From: Lunularia cruciata | Taxonomy: Eukaryota > Streptophyta > Marchantiopsida > Lunulariales > Lunulariaceae | DNA: 64,000 nucleotides | Direction of reading: 5' to 3' | Assembly (NCBI GenBank): GCA_948567375.1 | Contig: OX419756.1 | Span: forward strand, 26,204,552-26,268,551 | Part shown: piece by piece, positions 12,400-25,199 of the stretch | Position numbering within the stretch: position 1 is the first letter of the stretch | How the letters are laid out: the number at the start of each line of letters is the position of its first letter | Program-made: the position numbers and the translations under genes | Notes under the pieces: generated by a model | Told to the model about the DNA's origin: nothing | The model's database searches: none | The model's input: only the letters and a program-made list of their open reading frames with translations

Positions 12400-13990
12400 C
12401 TAACATAGCGGTGATAGAAGTTCACCAACCCAAGGAATGCTCACACTCTGCTCACATCCGTAAGCCAAGGAATATGTGCAATAGCATCCACCTTGGTTTG
12501 TTGAACACTAAGTCCTCCAGGGTAGATAGTGTGACCCAAATACTCAATTTGCTTTTGGAAGAACCTACACTTCCCAAGATGTAATTTGAGTCCATGAGAT
12601 CTCAACCTCTTGTAATACCAAGAGCTAACCATCTGATCTAGATGTGGTAACATCAGGAATAATGTTATATATGATGGTCAAAATAGATCAGATAGAAGTA
12701 TCACCAAAAGAGTACTTCTACTAGTAGGGCAGAAACCAAAATAGACTTGAAAACCTTAGAACCAATAGCTAGACATATGATTTAAAGGTGAGAATTAGTT
12801 TAGTAACATCTGGAAGGATGTTACACATGATGGACTAAACAGATCAAAAAGAGATATCACCAAAAGGGGACTTTCACTAATAGAGGAGGAACCAAAAAAT
12901 GCCTGAAATCTTTGAAGGCAATTTTGGAGGCCTAAATGGATGAATTAGGCCTTGAAAATGTGCAGCTTTCCCCCCAACAAAAGAGAGGTTGGCCTTCTCG
13001 CCTCCCTGCTTTGTCTTGTCAAGAGGTTTCCAATTGTACCTTACCCATGTGATTTTGAGATTCCTACAAGAAGATTCCCTAAAAGATTCCCTAACCAAAT
13101 AGGACCAAGACCGACATGTCACCCATCCAAGTAAGTAATCCAAGGGGTGAAGCTTGCTGACATATCACCTATCTATGTGCCTAATCCTATGGTAGAGCTT
13201 CCTTGGAGGAGATCTTCTTTGTCTATAATAAAGAGAAGGTGCTCCTTTAGGGCATTGGAGTTTGAGTGTGAAAGTGTGTGTTTCTCATGGTGTGTTTCTC
13301 TTCATGTCTCTTATCCTTGGAGTATTACATCTCTCAAACACTTCCAACAAATGTCTCTCATGCTCCTCCACAATAGTGCTATAGACCAAAATGTCATTAA
13401 TATAGCACCAACTAAAATCCAATCCAACTAGGATCTTGTCCATGACCCTTTGGAATTTAACAAGAGAGTTTTTAATCCAAATGGTAAGAACCTCCACTGA
13501 TATAACACATCCTTGCTTTGAGGATCAATAGCCCAAATGTAATCTTGGACTTACCTTCCTCTTTGATTGGCAACCGATGATATTTCACTCAAAGATCCAA
13601 AATATTGAAGACATGTGCATGCCCAATCTTATCAAAGATCTCGTCCAATGTAGGCATGACATATCAATCAGCCCTTGTCTATTGGTTGATAGGACAGTAT
13701 TCTCTACACGTCTGCCTATTTTTGTAATTGCTATGTATATCCTTCTTGGCTGACATTGCTATAGTTGATGCATACTCTCCATTTGAAATCTCCACCAAAC
13801 TAACCTCAAAAAGGTCTCTACTTTGGCTCTGAATCAATGCTCTCTCCATGTCACTATATTGATAAGGATATAAAAAAATTGTTGTATTGCTAGTCAGCTC
13901 AATCCATATACTAGTTCCCTTTAGAGCTCCCAAATCCTTCAGACTAAAGGTAAAAAAACTCGTGTAGCTCCTCAAGAACCTCCAAACTCT
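12400..13990 (-). pseudogene. F1 reverse transcriptase, several frames
   Basis: The RT runs right to left in broken frames: an entry segment at 13679-13975, the active-site segment at 13285-13497, and the thumb/connection segment at 12441-12653 (LHLGKCRFFQKQIEYLGHTI). The active-site motif reads YINDILVYS, with Asn replacing the first catalytic Asp of YIDD. F2 retains YIDDILVYS. About 630 bp (12654-13284) between the last two segments aligns poorly with F2 and may contain a small insertion. Confidence 0.8.
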
Positions 13991-15626
13991 TTGTCTTTCC
14001 CCTCCTATAAACTTGGGTCCAAGATCTGGTTCCCAAGTATCCTTTCTAACTATCGTGGGAGTGGAAGATGTACTGACTAGTTGCTACATAGGGCCCTTGG
14101 GAGCAATAGTGTCATGCTCCCAACCACTAGAGGTCCCAATCTTAGTGTGAAAAACTCTCTCTGATCTGGCTATAAGCTCCATATATCCTCTAGTTATATC
14201 CTAAGTACACCACGCTTACATGGATGCCTCTAACATTGCAAGAACAGTGGTAATATTGGTGTAAAAACCCATCACCTACTCTCTCTCATTGACATTGGGT
14301 TCTACCAACTGCTGTAATTATGAGTCCCAAACAAGTCCAAGACCTCTCTCTCAAAAAGCATGGAAGCTTGGGAAACTCATAGGTGTGCAAAAGTAGCTGA
14401 GAGCTGTTCAACTAGGTTCACCATTGCCATAGATGACCTATCAGCCACTACCACCGTTTGAGACTAGCGCACAACATCCCAAATCTCATCAACAATAAGG
14501 TGATCAAGTCGTTGAATCACATCATAAGCGTGTTGTAGAACCTCTTTGGGTAAGAGGTTTGTCCACCAAAGACGAAGATGATGAGCCCATGATCCCACTA
14601 TGCCTGCATCTAACAACAAGACAGGTCCCATCCAAGAATGGACCTAATGTGTATTCACCACCACCCGAGTGCAATTATCGCTCATCAAAGGGACGTTCTC
14701 CAAAATGTAAGGTGGAGAAATAGACTAATGAACCTAGAGATTTCATAGTATCCATAACATCATATCTCCCAAAACACACTAGAATGGGAATCTTGAAGAC
14801 CCATACCTCAATCAGCGTGTGTATATCCCTAACATGGCCATCTAGAGATCACCAAATGAATGGGACCATATGTCTCTCCAAGTCCTACACCCCTAGTAAG
14901 GAAATGTTTGTTGGTAGGATCTTTTGGTAACCCCTGACTACTAACATCCATAATAACTCATGATATTGATAGGCCAAGTGTGCCTCATGATGCAAAGAAA
15001 CTGATGTAGAGAAACTCGCCTAACATGATATAGAGAAACTTGCCTAATAGTCTCATCTCTCTCCACATACAAGTACCTCTATACTCATATATCCGTATTT
15101 AGTATTGTAACTAGTCAAATGCTAATCCCACCAAACAACTCCAATAGACATACTTCCTCTATTGGATACTGGCAAGCAATGAATATGGTATCTAGAGGTG
15201 TCAAGGTAATAGATTGTGGATGCTCATTCTCACATTGGTCTCCTATTAGTACAAAGGCTCCACTCCAAGCTTATTGCACCAAATGATCTGCATGTATTGC
15301 AATGCCTCCTCTAAACTCCACAAAGGAACATCCAAGGTAGATGGAACTATCCCACTTGTAATCCAAATCAGAGTGATCTCCTTTGGTACTGGAGTATCCT
15401 CTGCATGGGCGTTCCACTCCAATAAGTCACCAAGCCAAGTAACAGAACCACTGAAAGCTGAAACTGATGCTACCATGGTCCTTGACTGTAGTAAGCCAAG
15501 ATTACCAGTACTAAAGTTTACTGGTAGGCAACATACTCATCCTTCACCTAACTGCCAACATGATATGTAAGAGGTTATCTCCTCCTAATAGTCAATACTG
15601 AAACCCATGGGATATAACACTACTCC
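13991..15626 (-). pseudogene. F1 region upstream of RT (linker / gag-related), degenerate
   Basis: This F1 sequence up to the A insertion is homologous to F2 at about 60950-61765 in its left part. It includes a short minus frame at 15246-15476 rich in aromatic residues (WLGDLLEW). No catalytic motif can be placed with confidence. It should encode the stretch between protease and RT, or further gag-related sequence. Confidence 0.45.
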
Positions 15627-16418
15627 TATGACAACCCGGAAAATATCACTTTTGCGGTAATCAGGTAAGTAAAGTTTGTTCCCGTAGAGATACGATTCAG
15701 AATTGGTCAAATATAAAGCAAAGTAACAATTTAGTTCTTCTTGGTTGCGTCTTTAATCTCTCAGGTAGAAACCACACCCAAAAGAGAGTAACAAGCACTA
15801 ACTTGCAACCTCGTCACAAATTAACACTTCTTAATCACAACTTCATCAAATCTTTCCAAACAATCTTGATTGTGATGATTCAAGCTCTTCCGAAAACGGC
15901 ACTTCACTACAAAACGACTTTGCCTCAAAATTATGTTCCACCCTTCCACTGAAGGCACAACTTCCTCAATCAAAATTGCTTCACATCAACACTATGCTGC
16001 ACTCACAAATGCAAAATACTACCAACACTACAATTCTTCTCAGATCTGTGAAGGCATTGCTTTGATTGCACTTCACTCAAGATCAAACACACAGAATAAA
16101 GATCAAGGCTATGGAATCCAACATCCAACAAGCACATTGACTTGCACTTCAAATTTCTCTACACACTCACAAACACAAACACAATGTTGATACTTGGAAT
16201 TAAGCTCAAGCAACGAGCACTGCTTCACAACACTTTGCTTTATCTATTCTCAGAAATAATGAGCATTGAACAACATATTACTATGAATGCCACTCTTAAA
16301 TAGTGAAGCAAACAATAGTTCTAACGACTATACCATTTCCTAACAACCCTTCTAACTTGCAGATCTGAAATGACAATGCATTTCTTCATATCTACCTCTT
16401 CAAATCTCAAATCTATTA

Positions 16419-19400
16419 TTAATCCGATCCGATGTCTACCTCTTCCTTGGCTTCCAATCCCGAAGTAACTTCACTTACTAACCTATCCTCGGGTTTCACA
16501 ACTACTAATTCCTTTACCAATTCTACTACTTCTCTGTCCTGATCTACAATTCCACTAGTGGGTAATCCTTCTAAACTTTTATCTCCCGACCCACTCTTCT
16601 CTAATATCTCCGATGTTAATTCTAAAGATATCTGGACTCCTATATCATCTACTTTGGGTTTTGCTCTTACATCCTTCCAAAGTTTATCTATCTCTAATTT
16701 CACTAAGTCTAATCTAATTGTGATATTGTCTTCCACTTCCAATATCTTACTATCTACACAAGCTCTGCGACTGATAAGTAAAGCATTCAAATCTTTGTCC
16801 TTCATATTTTGTCTCCTTGTCTACTACACCAACAACTTCAACTTGTGCAATCTTGTTTCTTCAATTTGCGTGCTGGCTTCTGTACTCAACATCACATTCA
16901 TCTTTGTAACAATCTCTTTCAATGGCTCTAGTCTCATTCTTCTCTCCCGTTCTTGATCTGCAAGCCAATCTTCTCTATACATTGCCAATTCTGCCTTGAA
17001 CTCAACTTTCATAGTCTCCTTCTCCTTCTCCTCCAGATTGCAAAGTAACTCTCTCAGTCTTTCTTCCTCTCTATATCTCACTGTCAACTCTCTTTGCCAG
17101 AGTTGCTTCTTCTCCTCTACACTCTCCATCACTCTATCAAGCTCTTGCTCCTTCTCTGCTATTTTTGCTATAGCATGGATGATTTCTAATCTCAAATCAG
17201 CAAACTACTGCTTCAAAATTTCATACTCAACTATCTATCTTTCCTTGGCTATGACATTTTGCTCTATAATTCTCTCTCTACTCTCCACTTCTCTCTTCAA
17301 GTTCTCGATTACTTGATTCTGTACTGTAACACCCATTTGTGCATGTGTGTGGTATTGTGATATTTAGCTTGGTATTACAAGTACTTAAGAGATATTATTT
17401 ATATAGAAATAAAGGATGGTTCTATATTAGTCATGGTTAGCTAAAGTTACTCATAGCTAAGATAGAGGGGAATTTACTTTAGAGGAAGTAGAAAAGATGA
17501 GCACCACAATTTTGGATTTTAGTGTGTTGACTTGGTATTATTCATAGGTGTTTGGCTTTGAGGAAAGAGTTGAGAACTCTTGGGCTTGCAAGCCTTTTTT
17601 TTTGGGATTCTTCTTTAGTCCAAGGATAGCCCATGTGAAGGAATCCTTGACTTAGTGGTTGGGTCAAGATAAGACCACATGCTTAGGGGAATATGCCCAT
17701 GTGAATGGATATTCCTTTTTACTTTTTGACTTTACTTGACTTTTAGTCTAGTAACTTGAGTTACTACGGTAATTAGAAACATTGGTGCGTAACTATTTCA
17801 CAAGTATATAAACAAGGGGTGAGGAGGTACTCATCATCTTTTCATTTGCAACTATCTCTCTCTCATTGAGTTCTCTAGTGAGCAATGTCTTGAGTCTTGG
17901 AGTGTTAGCCTTGGAGGAGTATGATAGAGTTCAGGTTCCTTGCCTTCTTAGTCCATGGTGCGCTACCCTAATAGCCATCAGAGGTTCATCCTGAGTGAGA
18001 GACATGCCGGCTCATAGTACTACTGCATCTACTCATAGTACTTCCCTTTCCTCCTCACCTCGGATTATAATCTTCTTTAATTCTAAGTTCTCTTCTTCTA
18101 ATTGATTTAACACCTGCAACACAGTCTTCACCTCCAGACACTTTGACTGCATCTCCTTCTTCTTGTGCTCTTACTTCACCAACAACGGGCACACAACCTC
18201 CTAGAAATACTCTACTCCTTCACTTGCATTTATTTTGACTCACGGACTTGTCTCCTTCTTCACCTCTTCCTCACTTGACACTCGCCTTTTAAGCCGCAAT
18301 TGCCTTATAGGAATGGATTCTTGGCTCCTAACTTCCATCCTCCTCTTCTCTTACCTTACTTGGCCCTGCTCCATACTTTGCCTTATGTCTAGAACAAACT
18401 CCCCTTTGAATTATAACTCTTTTCTCCTCTTGCTCTGGAACTTTGTCTTCTAGTTTTGAGTTACCTTTCTCCTCCATCTCCATCTTGGCTTCTTCCTCTT
18501 TGGGTACCAATTTCATCTCCATTCCATCATCGCTGTCACTACTCGTGTCTCCACTATGCAGCATGAACTCAAGTTCTTCCTCCCTCTCCAAGTCTTCGGA
18601 CTTGGACTCAGCTTCTCCTTTTGACTCTTCATCCAACGATGCGATTACCACCCGTTCTTTCCTTGGGTTTACCTTTCTAGCCTTCCAAGGTCACGCTTTC
18701 TCTACTTCTTCTTCTCCTTGTCAACTCCTCTTCTTTGACTTTGGAGTACTCACCTTCACTTGCACATTCTGCCTCTTCTGCTTGTAGTACTCATCATTGC
18801 TCCTCATCTGAAGAATGTATTGCTGCTCCTCCGCATCAACATCTCTTCTCAAGTCGTGATGGAAATGGGACACCATCTTATTTTGCTCCGCCGCATTGAG
18901 CAAGTTCAGCCCTAGATAGAAATGGGCTGCAAACGGCACAATGTAATGTGGAGGCCACTTGTCTCACAAATTCCATACCATCTGCCTCGTCCTCTGATGA
19001 AGACACTTTGCCCAATTAATTGGCTCTCCTGCAAACATCTTATGGAAGAACACCGCTTGGTGCTTCATCACATAAGTTATTCTCTCCGGCTTCAAGATTG
19101 CGATTAGAGCACTCATGATCCCTCTCTTGATAGGATCCTTATAGATCTCCACTTTGTAGCCATTCTTCGTGCGCTTTGAGGATAAGGCATCTCTCACTTC
19201 TTGGGTTTCTTTGGCTACTTCTCCCTTCTCCAAGAACATGGCACCATGCTCTACGCCTGCTTCTCTCCCGAGTACTAACCTCCAATCCAACTCTGTCCAT
19301 CGAGTTGGATTTCCTCTCCTCCCTTCTTCCTCAGGGCCATCAAGACACTTACTCTTGATGATCTTAATCATGAAACCTGGAAAGCTAACATTCCAGTTCC

Positions 19401-19668
19401 ATGCCAAGAATGTGATCCAAAGCCTACTCAAGACCTCAATTCTTGCAATCACATCTAACCTCCGAATCGCATGATTTCTCACTATGAATTTGGAGTTCTT
19501 CTTCCCACCTCCTATCTTTCTCTCTTCTACTATGGGTTGGGGACTATTCCTCCTACTGATTCCTGGCTTAACTCTCTCGACTTCCTCTTGACACACCAAT
19601 GCATCTTTGACTATACTTCCCTTCCCATGATCTCCTGCATGATGATTGCTTAACAGCAATGGGAATTG
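16419..19668 (-). pseudogene. A ORF: globular + acidic + coiled-coil protein, interrupted
   Basis: Family unknown to me. Minus segments 18964-19659, 18721-18939, 18328-18651, 16824-17195 and 16419-16805 align in order with the C-copy ORF. The N-terminal ~250 residues look globular, with conserved RRLDVIARIEVLSRLWITFL, then KPERITYVMKHQ, FAGEPINWAKC and FAAHFYLGLNLL. An acidic Ser/Asp/Glu stretch with SGDTSSDSDDG follows, then long heptad-like coiled coils, then a C-terminus ending EVDIGSD. Stops lie between segments, and a 692-bp solo LTR splits the coiled-coil part. The globular part faintly recalls the putative plant transposon protein domain found in plant repeats; this is a weak impression only. 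Confidence 0.7.
17325..18016 (-). repeat. Solo LTR of the G gypsy family inside element A
   Basis: 692 bp, the same length as the right LTR of G1. It is the reverse complement of the LTR orientation at 44969, so on the plus strand it begins TGTAACACCC and ends GCCGGCTCATA. Flanked by a perfect 4-bp duplication gtac (17321-17324 and 18017-18020). The A-element sequence rejoins cleanly across it when compared with copy C. No internal G sequence is present, so LTR-LTR recombination removed it. Confidence 0.9.
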
Positions 19669-20091
19669 CTTGTCATTGCTTTGTCTTTAGCCCAATTTTT
19701 ATAGAGTCACGCCTTCTCCATCTTTCTTCAATTTGAGTTTCTACCAAGAAATCACACCTCTTGCATGCTTGTGTCACTATCAAGTGTCCTTCACGCGTAT
19801 GACCACCGTTTTTGAACCGTACCTTCTTGAATGTCTCGTCCCGAAGGAAAGTTGTTACACTATCCTCACCTTGGGTTGAGCACCCCCAAGACAAAGACTC
19901 CTTACTTTGGGTTGTATGCTGATAGGGCAATTCTGAGTACCTCGCCTTTGAACCCAAAGTCACGTTACCTTGGGTTACATCCCAAGGACACTTTTCTTTG
20001 CCTTCTTAGGCTATACAGGCGCAATTTGACTCCTCTATACACTTCTTCTTCAAAATTGAAAAAAAAGCAAAAATGTGGGTACCACAACTCC

Positions 20092-21505
20092 CCCCAATTA
20101 ATACATCATACGACTCAACTACAGTCACAATGGCTTGAGCTCTCACCACAAAGCTATCAATTGGATGATTAGGCTGAATCTGAACAACAAGCTCTCCACA
20201 TGTGATGTACTATGTAGAACCACCCCCTAGATATGTTTGGATATGAAATGGACACCTTTCCACGTTGGTCTTTTGTAACTCTAGATCAACAACTACAACC
20301 TTCCCCAACATAAAAGGTTGCACACTAGAGTCTAGTAAGACCATCTATGGTGTATAGATCTTCCCTAAAGGTCCCAACAAACAAAAAAATCTCTCTTTAG
20401 TTATCCAATAGGATAATCCTAGGTGTAAAACACGCTTGCTCAAAGATTGGTCTAGCTGGTAACTCCTCCAATCTAACCGTTGCTGCTTGCCATAAACCAC
20501 TGGTCATTGAGTGGATCCCATGCTCCTCAACCAAGTCAGCTCCACTATCAACCACCTGTGCTCTAGTAGTAGGAACCACATCATCCCTACTCTCACAAAG
20601 CATGGCAACCAACCAAAACACCAGAGTTGGGTCAATTCCCAATGTAAACATGTCACTAGATGAGAATAATGGAAAGTGCATAATCAATTGAGCTGCCCCC
20701 AACATAGATCTAGACTCAATTGATGTAGTAGCAGGTGGTTGACTAGCAAGTAGTCTATCATGCACCCCATCACCACATACTACACTTCCACTAAGACATC
20801 TAGGAGTCATGGATGTTGTTTGTAGTGCCTTAAAGAGTGTGAAAGATTAGGGAAGTTTGACCTCTCCTCTCAATGGATCCAACTCCACTAATGCTCCTCT
20901 AGGCTCTAGAGCATGTAATGCACTCCTAGTTACTACAACAAATGCATCCACTTGTGCTGCTCCGCACATGAATTCTAAGACATCTCTATCATCCGCATAT
21001 GAGGTGGAAGCCTCAACATCCAAATCTGATCTCCTCTTAACTATGGCCATGCTAGCCAATCTCTACTCCAATTGCTCAATCCAAGTAGCCATGGCTATAT
21101 CAAAAGTAAGGGCAAGAATTACACTCCTACTAGGTGCGGATCCTCTACCACCACCTCTACCACCTTGTCCTCCATGACTTGTTTTTCATTTATAGGTAAT
21201 TGATTCTACCATGTGGAGCTCCTCTACCACCTATCATAGTAGCTCTACCATTTTGTAACTCCAAGTGTAAATCAAAGCATCAGTCAATGGTGTGACCAAA
21301 TGTGTGGCAATGCTCACAATATCTTTGTGCTAGCTATGATGCACCACAAGTATCAAGTCTGCTGCTTTGAGTGCACTCTCTCTTATGGTGAGGTCCACCA
21401 CATGTCCAACAAGCAACACCATCACTCATTGGTTGCTGTTGATCCAAAAATGAAGGTAAAGGTCTAGCTACACTATGCCCTCTACTTGCTCTAGAAGATC
21501 TAGGT
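20092..21505 (-). pseudogene. F1 gag C-terminus with zinc knuckle and protease region
   Basis: At about 21360-21410 the minus strand reads CWTCGGPHHKREC, a gag zinc knuckle of the CX2CX3HX4C form. Left of it, minus frames 20847-21059 and 20397-20810 are long and proline- or acid-bearing, and should hold the retropepsin. I cannot place a clear Asp-Ser/Thr-Gly triad. F1 is cut on the right by element E (duplicated target taggt) and on the left by element A (actcc). Confidence 0.55.
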
Positions 21506-21931
21506 TGTAAAAGACCAAGATCAAGGAGAGAAATAGGAGAATGGAAGATCAAATTGGGACACTTAAATGTGAGTAAACTTCTAATGCCTATCATGAGCTT
21601 TGGCTCTTGTATTTATAGGGATCCTACAAGGCTCTTGAGAAGTTTTTCAAGGAAGCTTCCTCTAGCCACTTTCTTGGAGTGCAAGCCAAGTTAATTGAGA
21701 AGCTTCTCAAGAAGCTTTCTTCTAGAAGCGGTTTACTTGGCGTGCAAGCTAAGCTAGTTGGAAGCTTCTAGAAGATTCCTTCTGGAAGCTACCTACTTGG
21801 GATGCAAGCTAAGCTAGTTGGGGAGCTTCCCAAGAAGCTTCTTGGATACTTCTAGAATATTCTAGGTTAATTTATCTTATTTGCTACTTTGTTAGCTCTA
21901 CTACTTTGTTGCTAAACTCCATATTGTTACA
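21506..21931 (-). repeat. E 3' LTR
   Basis: 426 bp, beginning TGTAAAAGACC and ending ATATTGTTACA on the plus strand. It contains many GAAGCTTC-type blocks and, in minus sense, a TATAAATA box at about 21610-21617. It is 15 bp longer than the right LTR, with several differences, so the insertion is not recent. Confidence 0.93.
21761..21778. promoter_or_regulatory. Heat-shock-element-like array in E 3' LTR
   Basis: GAAGCTTCTAGAAGATTC: four alternating GAA/TTC units with exact 2-bp spacing, the consensus bound by heat-shock factors. In minus sense it lies upstream of the LTR TATA box. Whether it is functional is inference. Confidence 0.6.
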
Positions 21932-23270
21932 TATTCTCCCACCGCTAGTTGGTGACGTCCTTGTCGCTAGTGAAGCTTTGAACTCTTGGATGGCCAGTTG
22001 TGCATTTTGGAGGTTCCCATGTGGCATCATGAAGGGGATTCCCTTTCTAAAGGACCTTATACTTCATATGTTGTCGATGGTCTTGTTGAATATGGCAATG
22101 TGCAAGGATACAATCAACTTTGTACTCCTCATGATCATTGATAGGGACAGGAGGAGGGGGAGGTCGGACTCAAGAGGAAAAAGAAGAGGGATTAGGAACA
22201 AAGGGTTTCAACTTGGAAACATGAAAGACAAGATGGATGCGCATATGACAAGGCAAGGCAAGTTGATAAGCAACATGAGAGACAATTTAGGTGACCTCAA
22301 AGAGTCCTATCCAATTAGTTGCAAGTTTACAAACTTGGGTATCAAGTGGGAGAGAGAGATTATTGGATGAAAGCATGACCTTATCACCAACTTGAAAGTT
22401 GAGATCACGACAATGATGATCTGCATATTGTTTTTGTCAATTTTGAGCAACAAGGAGATGAGATTTGGCTTGTTGGAGGGATTGGGAGATGGTGGTCAAG
22501 AAGGTAGAAGTATGAGGGACATGAGATGGAGGAGGAGAAAGAAAGAAATCTAGAACAAGTGGATCTTGGCCAAAATTGAGAAAGAAAGGAGAGAATCCGG
22601 TGCTTGCCTATTTAGAATTATTGTATGCAAACTCTGCAACTACAAGACATTCATCCTAATTGGTATGGTGAATGTTGACAAAGGCACAAAGCATATCTTC
22701 TAAGGTGCAATTTGCATGTTCAATTTTTCCATCAGTTTGAAGATGATAGGCCGTGGACAAAGCAAGCTTGGTGTCGAGTATCTGGAATAGTGCTTGCCAA
22801 AAATTTCTAGTGAAGTGAGGATCACGGTTGGAGTGAGTACATACGGCATTCCATGATGCTTGAATACATTGTTGAAGTAGATTTTCACCAAGGTTGCAAT
22901 ATCCATAGTATCAAATGTTGGTGCCAAATGGATTTGCTTACTAAGCTTATCCACAAACACCATAATTATTGTGTGACCTTGCTTTGTCTTAGGCAAGGAG
23001 GTAATGAGATCTAAGCTCACATGTTCCCAATGAGTAGATGGAATGGGGAGTGGTTGAAGGAGTCCACTCAATTTTTGGTTACTGGCCTTGTTGTATTGAC
23101 AACTCTCACACAATCAAACAAACTCTTGAACATCTTGTGCCATGTTGGGCCACCACCATTGGCGTTGGAGGGTACCCAAGGTCTTGTCCACACCCATGTG
23201 ACCAACAACTGGTAAATCATGGGCTTCTTAAAGGCACATAAGTTGGAGATCACCTTTGGCTGGAACATAG
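21932..23270 (-). pseudogene. E integrase and chromodomain remnant
   Basis: The integrase begins with a zinc-binding part ending CESCQYNKAS at 23113, then EHVSLDLITSLPKTKQGH (first catalytic Asp). The second Asp position is lost (VLTPTVI). Coding then breaks up with frameshifts at about 22700. At about 21960-22110 the frames YKVL and ATWEP remain from a chromodomain, which is readable more fully in element D. Confidence 0.75.
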
Positions 23271-23399
23271 ATCCGGTCCTCTTAGAATAGAAGGCCTTCC
23301 TTGAAGGAGAAAGTGTTATACTTCTTGTTGTGTGCTGTTAGATGTCCATGTACCATTTGGAAGAAGGGATCTTGTTGTAGAGTTGAAAAAAAATCATTT

Positions 23400-24770
23400 T
23401 GGAACTTGAGTCAATTGACATTGTCATAATTACGACCATGATGAGAGGAAGAGGCTTCAAATCAAGACGTTGTGATAGAGCATCAAGGATGACATAGAAT
23501 TAGCCTGGTTTATACTCAAGTTTGATGTCAAACAATTGGAATTGCTCCTCCCATTGATGATGTTGACTCTTCATGTGTTCCGAGTGTAAGGTCTACAACA
23601 ATGGTTTGTGATCAGTTTGCATGCTCACTTGTTTCCCCAAGAGATAATGCCTTCATAATTTGGTGGCATATACCATTCAAGTTGTTTCCAATCTCGAGTA
23701 AAGTAATTTCTTTCAATTTTATTTAGTCGGCAAGACACAAAGGCAATGAGATGTAGTCCATTTGAGAATTCTTATTGCAACACGGCTCCAATTGCAAAGT
23801 TAGAAGCATCAAAATCAACCACACAAGGTAGCTGAGAATCATATGGTTGAAGAATATGTCTTGAAGACACCATATGTTTCAACTTCTAGAATGCTTCTTT
23901 GTGCTTGGTGGTCCATTGGAAGCTCAAGTTCTTCTCCAAGAGGTCAATCAATGGTGCATCCACATGAGCATAATAGTGAATGAACCATCGGTAAAAAATT
24001 GCCAATCCATTAAATGATCATACTTCTATAGCATCCTTTGGAGTAGGCCAATCAATAATGGCCTTGATTTCCTCCTCTTTCACCTTGATATCCTCTGATG
24101 AGATCCTGTGCCCCAAGAAGGTAACTTCTTTCTGCCAAAAAGGCACACTTTGACTTCTTACAATAAAATTTCCATTATCATAGTCGTCTTAGTACTTCTC
24201 ACACATGATTTGTGTGTTTTGCCTCTATCTTGCTATATATTAAGATATCATCCAAGAAACACCATCATGTATCAATCCAATAGTCCATCCAACACCCAAT
24301 GCATCTGATCCATGAAGATTGTTGGAGCATTATTGAACCCAAAAGGTAAAACTCTCTACTTGAAATGCCCATACCTTGTGCAAAAGGTAGTCTTTTGCAC
24401 ATCCTTCTTATCAATAGAGATTTGCCAATGGCCATTACAAAGATCCAACTTAGAAAAATATCATGCTCCACTCAATTATTCAAGCACATCATTAATCCAA
24501 GGCAAGTGATATGCATTCTTCATTGTTTGCTTATTGAACCCACGATAATCAGTCCAAAAATGAAGTCTTCCATCCTTCTTTGGAACAAATAGTACAATGC
24601 TCTCCAAGGAGAGGTACTATGTTGTATGAAGTCCTTCTCCAACAAATCCATAAGTGTTCTCCGCAACTCCTCCAACTCCTTTGGTGAGAGCCAATAGATT
24701 GGTCTACTCATTGGAGTACTCCTTGGTATAACTCAATCTTGAAAGGCATACCACGATCAAAGGGTAATCC
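23400..24770 (-). pseudogene. E reverse transcriptase and RNase H, degenerate
   Basis: RT entry is readable at 24520-24711 (LSPKELEELRRTLMDLLEKD). The palm and the rest follow with stops down to about 24100, and RNase H-like sequence follows to about 23600. Comparison with the intact RT frame in D (29820-30431) shows several nonsense changes and frameshifts. Confidence 0.75.
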
Positions 24771-24902
24771 GTTTGGAAGATCATCCAAAAATACATTTGT
24801 AAACTCCTAAACTATCTGATCAACTATTGCTTGATGAGGCTCTTGGCTCTCCTCAGATTGTCCTTGTGCAATCAACTTGATCCACACTACAAAAACAAAC
24901 TT

Positions 24903-25143
24903 ATCTTCATCCAAAGCTTGCTCTATGGCTGCTTCACTAACAAACTTCCCATCTAGGGACTCATCTTTCTTCAAAGCTTGCTCCATGGCTGCCTTCCTAG
25001 TAAACTTCCCATCTAGGGACTCATCTTTCTTCAAAGCTTGCTCCATGGCTGCCTTCCTAGTAAACTTCCCATCTTGGGACTCATCCCCCTTCAAAGCTTG
25101 CTTTATGTCTACCTTCTCAAGAAACTTCCCATCTTGGGACTGA
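24903..25143 (-). repeat. 60-bp tandem repeat x 4, coding, between protease and RT of E
   Basis: Four adjacent 60-bp units stay in frame on the minus strand, each encoding a 20-residue block such as SLDGKFTRKAAMEQALKKDE. The middle two units are nearly identical; the end units diverge. Element D has three such blocks at the same place in pol. Confidence 0.9.
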
Positions 25144-25199
25144 CTATTCTTAGGTGTCTTACTCAAAGGTGCCATGCAACATAATCAGAAATCCCTACC

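Larger units (their letters stand above)
15627..20086 (-). mobile_element. A: copy of the TG...CA coiled-coil-ORF element
   Basis: Bounded by a perfect 5-bp target duplication, actcc at 15622-15626 and 20087-20091. In minus sense it starts TGTGGTACCCACA and ends GGGTTGTCATA (family ...TGTCACA). No long terminal repeats, no pol domains. Without the solo G-family LTR inside it (17325-18016) the element is about 3.77 kb, matching C (3.78 kb). It holds one long degenerate ORF and about 790 bp of 3' sequence with a TATTTAAG box (16295-16302, minus sense). Confidence 0.85.

Noticed and set aside
16558-16956. Plus-strand 132-codon ORF rich in Ser and Leu
   Set aside because: Antisense of the coiled-coil part of the A ORF; the conserved reading across A, B and C is on the other strand.
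15627-20086. Element A as a DNA transposon (TIR type) or Helitron
   Set aside because: The ends share only a short imperfect TGTG..ACCC inverted match and no transposase or helicase motif. The 5-bp duplication argues against Helitron, and the TG...CA ends fit LTR-type integration better. A DNA transposon with very short inverted repeats is not fully excluded.
24877-25143. Regular 60-bp repeats as a CRISPR-like array or minisatellite
   Set aside because: The units are contiguous with no unique spacers and stay in frame as part of the E pol polyprotein; the same protein repeat occurs in D.
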